A DNA stretch of 12,942 nucleotides from Desulfobacterales bacterium. Lineage in GTDB: Bacteria; Desulfobacterota; Desulfobacteria; Desulfobacterales; UBA5852. The notes beneath the pieces are model-generated. The model searched no databases. It was given only the letters and a program-made list of their open reading frames with translations, and was not told the DNA's origin. This document shows positions 6,149 through 12,016 of the stretch, piece after piece. The DNA lies in NCBI GenBank assembly GCA_016735415.1, contig JAERRP010000128.1, positions 1 to 12,942 of the forward strand, given 5' to 3'. Each line of letters starts with the position of its first letter. Position 1 is the stretch's first letter. The position numbers were made by a program, and so were the translations under genes.

Positions 6149-6502
6149 TTAAGCCTTGATGTGGCAGGCTTTACAGGTGGTCGGGCCGGTTTTGCGGCCT
6201 TCCGTCTTCATCTTTTTGTGGCACTTGGTACAATGTTTATTCATAATCTGCTTTTTTTTGAGCTCGCCGTCGGCCTTCAATTTATCGATGGCACCGGCCT
6301 GCTGCGGGAAGAGTTCATGACAAACCTGGCAGTCTTTCAGCACTTCCTGGTGCGCCCGGTGCGGAAAGGGCACCGGCCCTTTTTTGCCGCCGTTGAGTTC
6401 GATCGCAGCGGCGCCTTTATTCTCGGTCTGAATGGTGTAGGCGTAAGCGGCGCCCACCGTGGTGAAAAGTAGAACCAGAATCGTCAGTCGCATTCCCTTC
6501 AT
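6149..6502 (-). CDS. Periplasmic triheme cytochrome c (c7/class III-like)
   Basis: The start at 6502 (117 aa) is chosen for AGGAG 8 nt upstream and because it places a clean signal peptide at residues 1-21 (hydrophobic LTILVLLFTTVG, likely cleavage after AYA). The mature part has three CxxCH heme motifs: C58-C61-H62, C91-C94-H95 and C110-C113-H114. Distal-ligand candidates include H48, H51 and H90; the PHRAHQ motif before the first heme is typical of cytochrome c3/c7. Three hemes and about 96 mature residues fit a c7-type protein rather than tetraheme c3. It should shuttle electrons in the periplasm. The gene begins 37 bp after cydB, which suggests a link to the bd oxidase, although bd takes electrons from quinol. 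Confidence 0.9.
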   Translation of the reverse strand: MKGMRLTILVLLFTTVGAAYAYTIQTENKGAAAIELNGGKKGPVPFPHRAHQEVLKDCQVCHELFPQQAGAIDKLKADGELKKKQIMNKHCTKCHKKMKTEGRKTGPTTCKACHIKA

Positions 6503-6539
6503 CAGGATTCGCTCCTTTGTGAGAATTCGTGAGGGCGGC

Positions 6540-7568
6540 TCAATAGCCCTTTTCATGCGCCAGATCCGCCGCCGACACTTTGTCCTGAAATAATTTGTAG
6601 GCCCAGACCTGATAGATCAGCACGATCGGCAGGAAGACGATGACCACCACCAGCATGATCTTGAGCGCCAAGGGGCTGGCGCTGGCATTGCGTGCGGTCA
6701 GGCTGAAGGCGGCATCCAGACTGGAAGGGAAAAGGTTGGGAAACAGTCCGATCACACCGAAAAACATGGCTCCCACGATGGTCAGGGCCGAGGCCGCCCA
6801 GGCCTTGAACCAGGCCTGGCGTGCCATGAACACCCGTGCGGCCAGAAGCGCCAGCACGGTCAGGCCAATGTCCAGGAAGAGGGCCGGATGGCTCAGATAA
6901 TTGGCATACAGATTGGTTGCAAACCAGCTTGCGACCAGAAATGCGACCGTCACGACGACCAGGAGGGGCCATACCTTTTTGGCGACAGCGATGGCCCGTT
7001 GTTGCAGGGCATCCCCGGTTCGGATGGCCAGCCAGATGGCACCGTGCTGCAGAAACAGCAGGACGAACAGCACCCCGCCCAGCAGCCCGTAAGGATTGAG
7101 CAACGTCAGGAGGGTGCCGTGATACACCCCCTGACCGTCAAAGGGAATGCCCTGGAATATATTGGCAAAGGCCACGCCGAACAGAAGGGCCGGCCCGAAA
7201 CTGCCGATAAAGATACAGGTCTCCCACAACCGTTTCCAGCGCGGATCTTCGTTTTGGGAGCGGAATCCAATCGCCACCCCGCGCAGGATAAGGGCGAAAA
7301 GTATCAGCATCAGGGCCGAGTAAAGGGTCGAAAACATTACCGCATAAAACAGGGGAAAGGCCGCAAAGGTCACCCCGCCGGCCGTAATGAGCCAGACCTG
7401 GTTGCCGTGCCAGAGCGGCCCCAGGGATGCGATCATGGTCCGCTTGCCCTCATCGGTTTTACCGATAAAGGGCAGCAGGGTCCCGATGCCGAAATCAAAT
7501 CCGCTGGTCATGAAGAATAACGCCCACAGAAGGCCCCACAGAAAAAACCAGATTGCCTGAAAATCCAT
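6540..7568 (-). CDS. cydB: Cytochrome bd oxidase subunit II (CydB)
   Basis: This 342-aa polytopic membrane protein of about eight to nine helices carries the CydB signatures GFDFGIG (23-29) and GPLWHGNQVWLITAGG (50-65), followed by FRSQ, FGVAFANIFQGIPF and LLNPYGLLGG. With CydA it forms the quinol oxidase that reduces O2 to water at very low oxygen. The start at 7568 follows GGGGTGA; an earlier in-frame ATG at 7592 lies in a palindrome and has no ribosome-binding site. His54 stands where E. coli CydB has Asp58 (WDGNQ), and Ser22 replaces an acidic residue two positions before GFD. cydA lies 84 bp upstream and the cytochrome gene 37 bp downstream. I see no cydX-type small subunit. Confidence 0.97.
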   Translation of the reverse strand: MDFQAIWFFLWGLLWALFFMTSGFDFGIGTLLPFIGKTDEGKRTMIASLGPLWHGNQVWLITAGGVTFAAFPLFYAVMFSTLYSALMLILFALILRGVAIGFRSQNEDPRWKRLWETCIFIGSFGPALLFGVAFANIFQGIPFDGQGVYHGTLLTLLNPYGLLGGVLFVLLFLQHGAIWLAIRTGDALQQRAIAVAKKVWPLLVVVTVAFLVASWFATNLYANYLSHPALFLDIGLTVLALLAARVFMARQAWFKAWAASALTIVGAMFFGVIGLFPNLFPSSLDAAFSLTARNASASPLALKIMLVVVIVFLPIVLIYQVWAYKLFQDKVSAADLAHEKGY

Positions 7569-7584
7569 TGATTTCACCCCCAAA

Positions 7585-7605
7585 CCAGGCATCGCGATGA
7601 CCTGG
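7585..7605. promoter_or_regulatory. 21-bp near-perfect palindrome between cydA and cydB
   Basis: CATCGCGATG (read on either strand) is flanked by CCAGG and CCTGG with one mismatched pair, giving a 21-bp dyad. It ends 17 bp before the cydB ATG. It could fold in the mRNA as an intercistronic hairpin or bind a dimeric regulator. Confidence 0.3.
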
Positions 7606-7652
7606 CGTTGTTTGCAATATTTCCGTTCAAACCGTTACATGGCGCCGCCGGA

Positions 7653-8963
7653 TCAAACGTCTTCCAACGGCGGGCCCTGTCTGGCATGCTTGATAATCAG
7701 ATAGTAACCCACGATCCCCAGCAGGCTGTAGACCAGGGTAAAGCCCACCAGGGTGGTGGCGACCTGCAGGGTCGAGATGGGTGAAACCGCATCGGCGGTA
7801 CGCAGCATGCCCCACACGATCCAGGGTTGGCGCCCGACTTCGGTCACCACCCATCCCAACTGGATGGCGATGAAGGGCAGTGGTATGGAAAAAAGAAGTA
7901 TCTTCAGCAGCAGGGGGCTTTCGAGCAGCTTTTTGCGGCGGATGAAGGCATAAATGCAGATCAGGACAAAATAGGTCCCCAGCCCCACCATGCCCCGAAA
8001 TGCCAGGAAGGTCCAGAGCACCGGTGGCCGTTCGTCGCGGGGGAAGGCATTGAGCCCCTTGACCTGGGCATTGAAGTCGCCGTGGCCCAGAAAACTGAGC
8101 AGGCCCGGGATCGGCAGCAGCTCGATCGCATTGCGGCCGTTTTCTTCGTCCGGGAGGGCTATCAGATAAATCGGCGCCTGCCGGGTACTATCCCACAGGG
8201 ACTCCATGGCCGCCAGAATGATCGGCTGCTTTTCAGTGACATCCTTGGCGTGCAGATCGCCTTCGATGGCCACCACCAGGGAACCCACCAGGCCGCAGAC
8301 CAGACCGATCTGGAAAGAACGCGTAAAGAAATCCGTGTGCTGTTTGCGCAGCAGGTGGTAGGCACTGATGCCCATGAGGACAAAACCGACCAGCACGAAG
8401 GCGCTGCTGAGGACATGCACGACCTGCAGGATGGCGAACTTCTGGGTGATCACCGCAAAGAAATCGGTCAGCTCCGCGCGTCCATTGCGAATGGTGTAGC
8501 CCACCGGGTTCTGCATCCAGGAATTGGCAATCAGAATCCAGACGGCCGAGAGGTTGGCCCCGATGGCCACCAGCCAGGCCACCGTGGCATGTGCTTTGGC
8601 GGACAGTTTTTTCCAGCCGAAATGCCATATGCCGATAAAGGTGGATTCCAGGAAAAAGGCGGCCGTGGCTTCGATGGCCAGAAGCGAACCGAAGATATCC
8701 CCCATATAGGCGGAATAGCCGGACCAGTTGGTGCCGAACTGGAATTCGAGGGTAATGCCGGTCACGACGCCCACCGCGAAATTGATCAGAAAAATCTTCC
8801 CCCAGAATCGGGTCATCGCCAGATAGGTCTTGTCGCCGGTGCGCACATAGCGGGTTTCCATATAGGCAATCACCCAGCTGAGTCCGAGCGTCAGGGGGAC
8901 AAAAAGAAAATGAAACGCTATGGTCGAATAGAACTGCAAACGCGAGAGCATGACGACATCCAT
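7653..8963 (-). CDS. cydA: Cytochrome bd oxidase subunit I (CydA), short Q-loop type
   Basis: This is a 436-aa membrane protein with nine predicted helices. Heme ligands and key acids are visible at the expected places: H18 (heme b595 axial ligand position), E98 and E106 (LLAIEAT...FFLEST), H183 (VVHVLSS) and M325 (FRGMVGLG, heme b558 with H183), with R323 before it. GRQPW in the WVVTEVGRQPWIVWG segment is a CydA hallmark. The protein is about 85 residues shorter than E. coli CydA because the periplasmic quinol-binding loop is short, as in S-type bd oxidases of many anaerobes. The start at 8963 has GGGAGG 8 nt upstream. It heads the cydAB-cytochrome series, after a terminator-like hairpin. 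It oxidises menaquinol or ubiquinol and protects against traces of O2. Confidence 0.97.
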   Translation of the reverse strand: MDVVMLSRLQFYSTIAFHFLFVPLTLGLSWVIAYMETRYVRTGDKTYLAMTRFWGKIFLINFAVGVVTGITLEFQFGTNWSGYSAYMGDIFGSLLAIEATAAFFLESTFIGIWHFGWKKLSAKAHATVAWLVAIGANLSAVWILIANSWMQNPVGYTIRNGRAELTDFFAVITQKFAILQVVHVLSSAFVLVGFVLMGISAYHLLRKQHTDFFTRSFQIGLVCGLVGSLVVAIEGDLHAKDVTEKQPIILAAMESLWDSTRQAPIYLIALPDEENGRNAIELLPIPGLLSFLGHGDFNAQVKGLNAFPRDERPPVLWTFLAFRGMVGLGTYFVLICIYAFIRRKKLLESPLLLKILLFSIPLPFIAIQLGWVVTEVGRQPWIVWGMLRTADAVSPISTLQVATTLVGFTLVYSLLGIVGYYLIIKHARQGPPLEDV

Positions 8964-9047
8964 ACAAATTCCTCCCGATTGAAGCGTAAACACTCCACCT
9001 GCCGGAATCGTCCGTGAGGCCGGACCTCCGATAAATATGGGATTGGG

Positions 9048-9062
9048 CGGGCCCTTTGCCCG
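9048..9062 (-). other. Small GC-rich hairpin in the cydA leader
   Basis: CGGGC-cctt(t)-GCCCG forms a 5-bp stem about 85 bp upstream of the cydA ATG, immediately after the T-rich run of the upstream terminator. It lies in the 143-bp region where the cydA promoter should be. A TATTTAT box is present at about 9033-9039, but I find no good -35 element at the right distance. Confidence 0.2.
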
Positions 9063-9063
9063 T

Positions 9064-9101
9064 CAGAAAAGAAAAAGAGCCGCACAGGGGGATTATTGCG
9101 G
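9064..9101 (-). terminator. Rho-independent terminator-like hairpin after the zinc-ribbon gene
   Basis: On the minus strand CCGCA (9097-9101) pairs with TGCGG (9080-9084) across a 12-nt loop and is followed by CTCTTTTTCTTTTC. It lies just downstream of the zinc-ribbon stop codon (9107-9109). The stem is short, but position and T-rich tail support a termination point between the rubrerythrin block and cydAB. Confidence 0.5.
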
Positions 9102-9106
9102 GGCGA

Positions 9107-9298
9107 TCAGCCCCCGGCTTCGCCCGACAGCCGGCATTGACTGAAGTCGATCGGTTTGCCGCAGCCCTTGCAATTGCGCGGTTTGTCGAATTCATCTGAA
9201 AAAACTTCGACTTCTTCGCCGCACTCAGGGCATTTGCAGGTAAATGATTTAAGGTTCCTGAAATTTTCGAATCCCGGACAGTGTTGCGGTGTCGACAT
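9107..9298 (-). CDS. Small zinc-ribbon protein (63 aa)
   Basis: The protein has seven cysteines: C7, C21, C23, C26, C43, C46 and C55. C23-x2-C26 (CPECG) and C43-x2-C46 (CKGCG) form a classic zinc-ribbon or rubredoxin-like knuckle pair, separated by an acidic strand EVEVFSDEF. AAGGAGG lies 7 nt before the ATG at 9298, so expression is well supported. No known enzyme domain is visible. It closes the series rubrerythrin, desulfoferrodoxin, rubredoxin-like, flavodoxin, and is followed by a terminator-like hairpin. Metal could be zinc or iron; a redox or metal-handling role is inferred from the context only. Confidence 0.82.
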   Translation of the reverse strand: MSTPQHCPGFENFRNLKSFTCKCPECGEEVEVFSDEFDKPRNCKGCGKPIDFSQCRLSGEAGG

Positions 9299-9317
9299 TT
9301 TTTCCTCCTTGCGAATA

Positions 9318-9333
9318 AAACGCGAATGCGTTT
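9318..9333. other. Perfect hairpin between flavodoxin and zinc-ribbon genes
   Basis: AAACGC-gaat-GCGTTT is a perfect 6-bp inverted repeat with a 4-nt loop in the 62-bp gap. It lies just upstream of the zinc-ribbon ribosome-binding site. On the minus strand it is followed by TATT, too short for a confident terminator. Confidence 0.3.
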
Positions 9334-9360
9334 CGAAGTGGTAAACTGCCAGCGTGGCGT

Positions 9361-9795
9361 TCAGGACAACCTGGCGCCGATCTCCCGGCCGTAATCCTGG
9401 GCCATCTGAATACCGCCGCCCAATTGACTGGATTTGAGCAGAAGCGGTCCGCTGAGCATATCCATCTTGAAGATGTTCTTCATGGTTTCAAAAATACGTT
9501 CCTGAGCTTCGGTGCTCCAGCCGTGGGCCCCGAAGGCCGCGCCGATTTTACCCGCCAGCGGCGCTTTTTCGGCCAGGAACAGAAACGTTTTCATCCCCTG
9601 GAGCATATCACCGTGGTAGGTCGGGGAACCGAAGACATAAGCATCGTAGCCTTCCAGATCTGCCTCCGATTTGATCTCCTTGACATTTTTCTCGACAGCC
9701 TCGTGGCCCGAGATGCGCAGGCCTTCGCCGATCAGACCGGCGATGCGGGCTGTCTCTTCGGTGCGGGTTGCAGATATAATGAGTGTTCGGGCCAT
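9361..9795 (-). CDS. Flavodoxin family protein
   Basis: This 144-aa single-domain flavodoxin has the FMN phosphate loop SATRTEETARIA (8-19), the 50s loop GSPTYHGDM and the 90s segment KIGAAFGAHGWSTEA. The last of these closely matches the flavodoxin domain of the flavodiiron protein in this window (KIGAAFGSYGWSGEA), so this looks like a free-standing relative of that domain rather than a classical short-chain flavodoxin. GGGAG lies 9 nt before the ATG. The rubredoxin-like gene ends 15 nt upstream, so the two are probably co-translated. It should carry one or two electrons in the cytoplasm, perhaps to the neighbouring rubredoxin-like protein, desulfoferrodoxin or rubrerythrin. Partner assignment is inference. 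Confidence 0.9.
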   Translation of the reverse strand: MARTLIISATRTEETARIAGLIGEGLRISGHEAVEKNVKEIKSEADLEGYDAYVFGSPTYHGDMLQGMKTFLFLAEKAPLAGKIGAAFGAHGWSTEAQERIFETMKNIFKMDMLSGPLLLKSSQLGGGIQMAQDYGREIGARLS

Positions 9796-9810
9796 AATGT
9801 ATTTCTCCCT

Positions 9811-9966
9811 TCAGCGAATACGCTGATCGACGCCCTTGTCGTCACAATCCGGTGTGTAGCAGCTAACGTTGAGAAACTCGCATTTTTCCCCACACGAGGG
9901 ACAGGGTTCGGGAGGGGCTTCCTGTTTGACGGTATAACTGCATTTGGAGCATTTCCAGGTGGTCAT
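9811..9966 (-). CDS. Rubredoxin-like Cys-rich small protein (51 aa)
   Basis: The product begins MTTWKCSKCSYTV and has seven cysteines: C6-x2-C9, C22-x2-C25, C29, C36 and C41. The first four form a rubredoxin-type or zinc-knuckle metal site (WKCSKC...PCPSCG) with a much shorter connection than true rubredoxin (12 residues between pairs rather than about 29). C29, C36 and C41 are additional. AGGTGA lies 9 nt before the ATG at 9966; an ATG two codons upstream (9972) is too close to it. The stop is 15 nt before the flavodoxin start codon. I have seen similar small proteins near oxygen-defence genes of anaerobes, but the function is not established. Likely a redox carrier pairing with the flavodoxin. 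Confidence 0.85.
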   Translation of the reverse strand: MTTWKCSKCSYTVKQEAPPEPCPSCGEKCEFLNVSCYTPDCDDKGVDQRIR

Positions 9967-10077
9967 GGTCATGGTTCACCTCATCATCAGAAACCGTTGG
10001 CGCGCGCCGGGTTCAACGCCGTTAACGATTCGGCCTTCCCGCCGCCGCCGAAGTCATCGATGCCGATCCATGGAAGA

Positions 10078-10452
10078 TCAGGCTTTCCATAAACCGTGGA
10101 GATTGCAGTATTCGCGGGCCGACACCTGGGCGGCATCGGTGCAGAACACCGCTTCGGGGGCATCGCCGGGGTTCAGAAAGGCGCGGTAAATCTTGCCGTC
10201 GGCGATCAGCTCGACAAATTCGATGTAGTGTTTTTCTTCCATGGGATGGGCGACCTCACCCACTTTGACTTTATAGCCGTCGTCTACTTTTTCGATCACC
10301 GGCACGTGTTTTTCCCTGGCGGCGTCCACGGTGTTCTCGGTGAACAGCTTCATGGGCTGTCCGCAACAAACCAGTTCGCCGTCGCCGCCGTGGAGCACTT
10401 CGACAATGTTGCCGCAAAGCGCGCATTTGTAAACCTGAAGTTTCTCAGCCAT
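10078..10452 (-). CDS. dfx: Desulfoferrodoxin (2Fe superoxide reductase)
   Basis: This 124-aa protein has both iron centres intact. Centre I (desulforedoxin-like, Fe(Cys)4) uses C10, C13, C29 and C30. Centre II, the superoxide-reducing site, uses H49, H69, H75, H119 and C116. The catalytic E47-K48 pair is present (EKHVP). These positions are the same as in Desulfovibrio desulfoferrodoxins. It reduces superoxide to hydrogen peroxide without producing O2, using electrons from rubredoxin. GGAG lies 6-7 nt upstream of the ATG. Rubrerythrin, which can remove the peroxide formed, is the next gene upstream. C104 (VFCTD) is an additional cysteine not needed for either site. Identification is essentially certain. 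Confidence 0.97.
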   Translation of the reverse strand: MAEKLQVYKCALCGNIVEVLHGGDGELVCCGQPMKLFTENTVDAAREKHVPVIEKVDDGYKVKVGEVAHPMEEKHYIEFVELIADGKIYRAFLNPGDAPEAVFCTDAAQVSAREYCNLHGLWKA

Positions 10453-10538
10453 GATCTTCTCCTTTAGGCTTTAAGGCCGGCGGAACCGGGCTGCGAACCC
10501 GTGGCACCGCCCGCTTCGGGATTTGGGTGGCAGGGCCG

Positions 10539-11114
10539 CTACCAGTTTTCACCCAGCAGCTCGAAATAGGCCTGGGGATGGGCGCAGGCCGGACACATGG
10601 CAGGCGCTTCGAGGGCCTCGGCGACATAGCCGCAGTTCAGGCAGCGCCATTTGGCGGCCTGCTCACGTTTGAAAACGCGATCGGCCTTGATGTTGCCGGC
10701 CAGCTCGACATAACGTTTTTCGTGCTGCTGTTCGGCGACGGCAATACTTTCCATGATCATGGCCGGGGCCTCGAATCCCTCTTCCCGGGCCACCCGGGCA
10801 AATCCCGGATACATCTCGGTGTGTTCGTAGCGTTCACCGGCCGCGGATTCCAGCAAATTGTCGTAGGTGGCACCGATGACACCCGCCGGAAAAGCTGCGG
10901 TCACCTGGGCCTCGCCCCCTTCGAGCAGCTTGAACAGGCGTTTGGCATGCTCTTTTTCCTGGTTGGCCGTCTCATCGTATATCTGGGCAATCTGAACGAA
11001 ACCGTCTTTCCTGGCCTGTTTGGCAAAATAGGTGTAGCGGTTGCGCGCCTGAGATTCGCCGGCAAATGCCGTCACAATGTTTTTTTCGGTCTGGGATCCT
11101 TTTAGAGTCGCCAA
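10539..11114 (-). CDS. rbr: Rubrerythrin
   Basis: The N-terminal ferritin-like diiron domain (1 to about 150) shows E20, E53-x2-H56, E94, E97 and E128-x2-H131. The C-terminal rubredoxin domain has C158-x2-C161 and C174-x2-C177. At 191 aa it matches D. vulgaris rubrerythrin in length and layout. It reduces hydrogen peroxide to water with electrons from rubredoxin. The start is a TTG at 11114, 5 nt after AAGGAGG; the sequence MATLKGSQTEKN then matches the family's N-terminus, and no ATG fits. Rare start codon use may lower its translation. Upstream is the small helical hypothetical gene; downstream, 86 bp on, is desulfoferrodoxin. Confidence 0.96.
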   Translation of the reverse strand: MATLKGSQTEKNIVTAFAGESQARNRYTYFAKQARKDGFVQIAQIYDETANQEKEHAKRLFKLLEGGEAQVTAAFPAGVIGATYDNLLESAAGERYEHTEMYPGFARVAREEGFEAPAMIMESIAVAEQQHEKRYVELAGNIKADRVFKREQAAKWRCLNCGYVAEALEAPAMCPACAHPQAYFELLGENW

Positions 11115-11165
11115 ATTTTCCTCCTTGCATTTTGCAGTTTAGACAATGCGATGATTGATACGTGG

Positions 11166-11190
11166 GGGCGGCCCTATGATTCGGCCGCCC
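11166..11190 (-). other. Intercistronic stem-loop spanning a stop codon
   Basis: GGGCGGCC (11166-11173) and GGCCGCCC (11183-11190) form a perfect 8-bp GC stem with a 9-nt loop that contains the TAG stop codon of the upstream hypothetical gene. No T run follows on the minus strand. It may be an mRNA-processing or stability element, raising rubrerythrin mRNA relative to its upstream gene. Confidence 0.45.
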
Positions 11191-11455
11191 ACCAGCCTTT
11201 TTCTTGATGTCGACGTTTTTCCTCCTGGGCCATTTTCTTGATTTTGTAAGCGGAATCCCGGATTATCCCATAAAGGACACCGCAACCAACGTCTTCGCGG
11301 TCGGCATCGCCTCGATCGGCCAGTTCGATCATCTCCTCGACCAGGTTCAGGGTTTTTCGGAGATTGCGATTGCAGGATTTCAAAATCTGAATGGCTCCAA
11401 CGGTCTGCGGCCGTGTTCGCCGCTCGTGGGAATGGAAAAAAATCGGTCTTCCCAC
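11174..11455 (-). CDS. Small helical hypothetical protein, uncertain start
   Basis: I cannot name this family. The core (from about residue 25) is a charged helical protein: SCNRNLRKTLNLVEEMIELA, then RGDADREDVGCGVLYGIIRD and SAYKIKKMAQEEKRRH, ending GWWAAES. Two cysteines (28 and 58) are present; no signal peptide or membrane helix is visible. The frame opens at a GTG at 11455 (93 aa) without a ribosome-binding site. A TTG at 11383 (69 aa) has GGAG about 10 nt upstream and may be the true start, since the first 20 residues look unstructured. The first gene of the rubrerythrin series, it is separated from rubrerythrin by 59 bp including a stem-loop. Composition and position suggest a real gene. 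Confidence 0.65.
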   Translation of the reverse strand: MGRPIFFHSHERRTRPQTVGAIQILKSCNRNLRKTLNLVEEMIELADRGDADREDVGCGVLYGIIRDSAYKIKKMAQEEKRRHQEKGWWAAES

Positions 11456-11463
11456 GCTACCGT

Positions 11464-11479
11464 ATCAAATAGCATGCCA
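11464..11479 (-). promoter_or_regulatory. Sigma-54-like -24/-12 sequence (weak)
   Basis: On the minus strand TGGCATGCTATTTGAT resembles the consensus TGGCACG-N4-TTGCW, with GG at -24 but GA instead of GC at -12. It lies 9 bp before the GTG at 11455. If used, transcription would begin at about 11454, and the TTG at 11383 would be the start of the hypothetical protein. Confidence 0.2.
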
Positions 11480-11687
11480 CCCTGACCTTCAGCACAACAA
11501 ACGGCTGGAATCGCCCGCCACTCTTTGAAAAAACCGTTTCGATCCGCCATCAAACATGCGGGACTACGGACGCTGGCCCCTGATTTATGATACAGTCAGC
11601 GGCGCCAGAGTTCCGGGTGCTGAAACGCGCAAAGCCACGATTAATGCGAAAAGCACAAGCGCTTGGTCCTGTCAGCGAAACGGATTT

Positions 11688-11712
11688 AAAAAGCGATACA
11701 GTTTTGTATCGC
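11688..11712 (-). terminator. Terminator-like hairpin with T run
   Basis: On the minus strand GCGATACA-aaac-TGTATCGC is a perfect 8-bp stem with a 4-nt loop followed directly by TTTTT. It has the classic shape of a rho-independent terminator, although the stem is only half GC. It would stop any read-through from the ferredoxin-like gene about 300 bp upstream, before the rubrerythrin promoter region. Confidence 0.5.
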
Positions 11713-11750
11713 GGGACAACAAATCGATACACAGCACCGTCGGAGGCCAG

Positions 11751-11823
11751 GGAAACAGAGACATTCAGGAACGTGATTATTGGTTTCGGAACGGTTTGAG
11801 ATGCCGCAGGAACAGTTTGTTCC
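11751..11823. promoter_or_regulatory. Phased GGAAC motifs ending in a palindrome
   Basis: GGAAA/GGAAC motifs start at 11751, 11768, 11788 and 11809, with spacings of 17, 20 and 21 bp. The last two share GGAAC(G/A)GTTTG. The final copy is the perfect palindrome GGAACA-gtt-TGTTCC (11809-11823). Near-helical spacing suggests a multi-site binding region for a regulator, but no known operator is matched. Confidence 0.3.
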
Positions 11824-11914
11824 ATAGCAGAACCCGATAGGGGATTCAAGCCAATTGCATTGAGAATTCGCGCAATGGCCCGAACAACGGCCAGACCAGG
11901 CCGGGCTTGTCGGC

Positions 11915-11949
11915 AAAAGCCCCCAACCCCCGCCCCGGCCGGACGGGTT
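11915..11949 (-). terminator. GC-rich hairpin after the ferredoxin-like gene
   Basis: On the minus strand AACCC...GGGTT arms enclose further CG-rich pairing (11925-11949, one bulge), and TTTT follows after six bases. It lies about 70 bp downstream of the ferredoxin-like stop codon. The imperfect stem and short T run make it a weak terminator candidate. Confidence 0.3.
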
Positions 11950-12016
11950 GGTTCAGAGGGGCTGAGCGGTCGCCGTATCCGCCGGGACGGCAGGACGTTC
12001 AGCGGGGGTTATCACA

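Larger units (their letters stand above)
11456..12016. other. Long gene-free region upstream of the rubrerythrin series
   Basis: This 560-bp gap holds no recognisable gene. The overlapping frames at 11550-11849 (-) and 11556-11840 (+) have no ribosome-binding sites, no family likeness, and run through a terminator-like hairpin. The region is less GC-rich than its flanks between about 11560 and 11860. It contains two terminator-like hairpins, phased GGAAC motifs and a sigma-54-like sequence, listed separately. It most likely combines the 3' end of the ferredoxin-like transcript and the control region of the rubrerythrin genes. Confidence 0.5.

Noticed and set aside
7827..9017. 396-codon plus-strand open frame
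   Set aside because: It is the antisense shadow of cydA; its composition is rich in H, Q, G and D and matches no protein family.
11550..11849. Overlapping frames on both strands in the gene-free region
   Set aside because: No ribosome-binding sites or recognisable motifs, and a terminator-like hairpin lies inside them. A decayed gene cannot be excluded.
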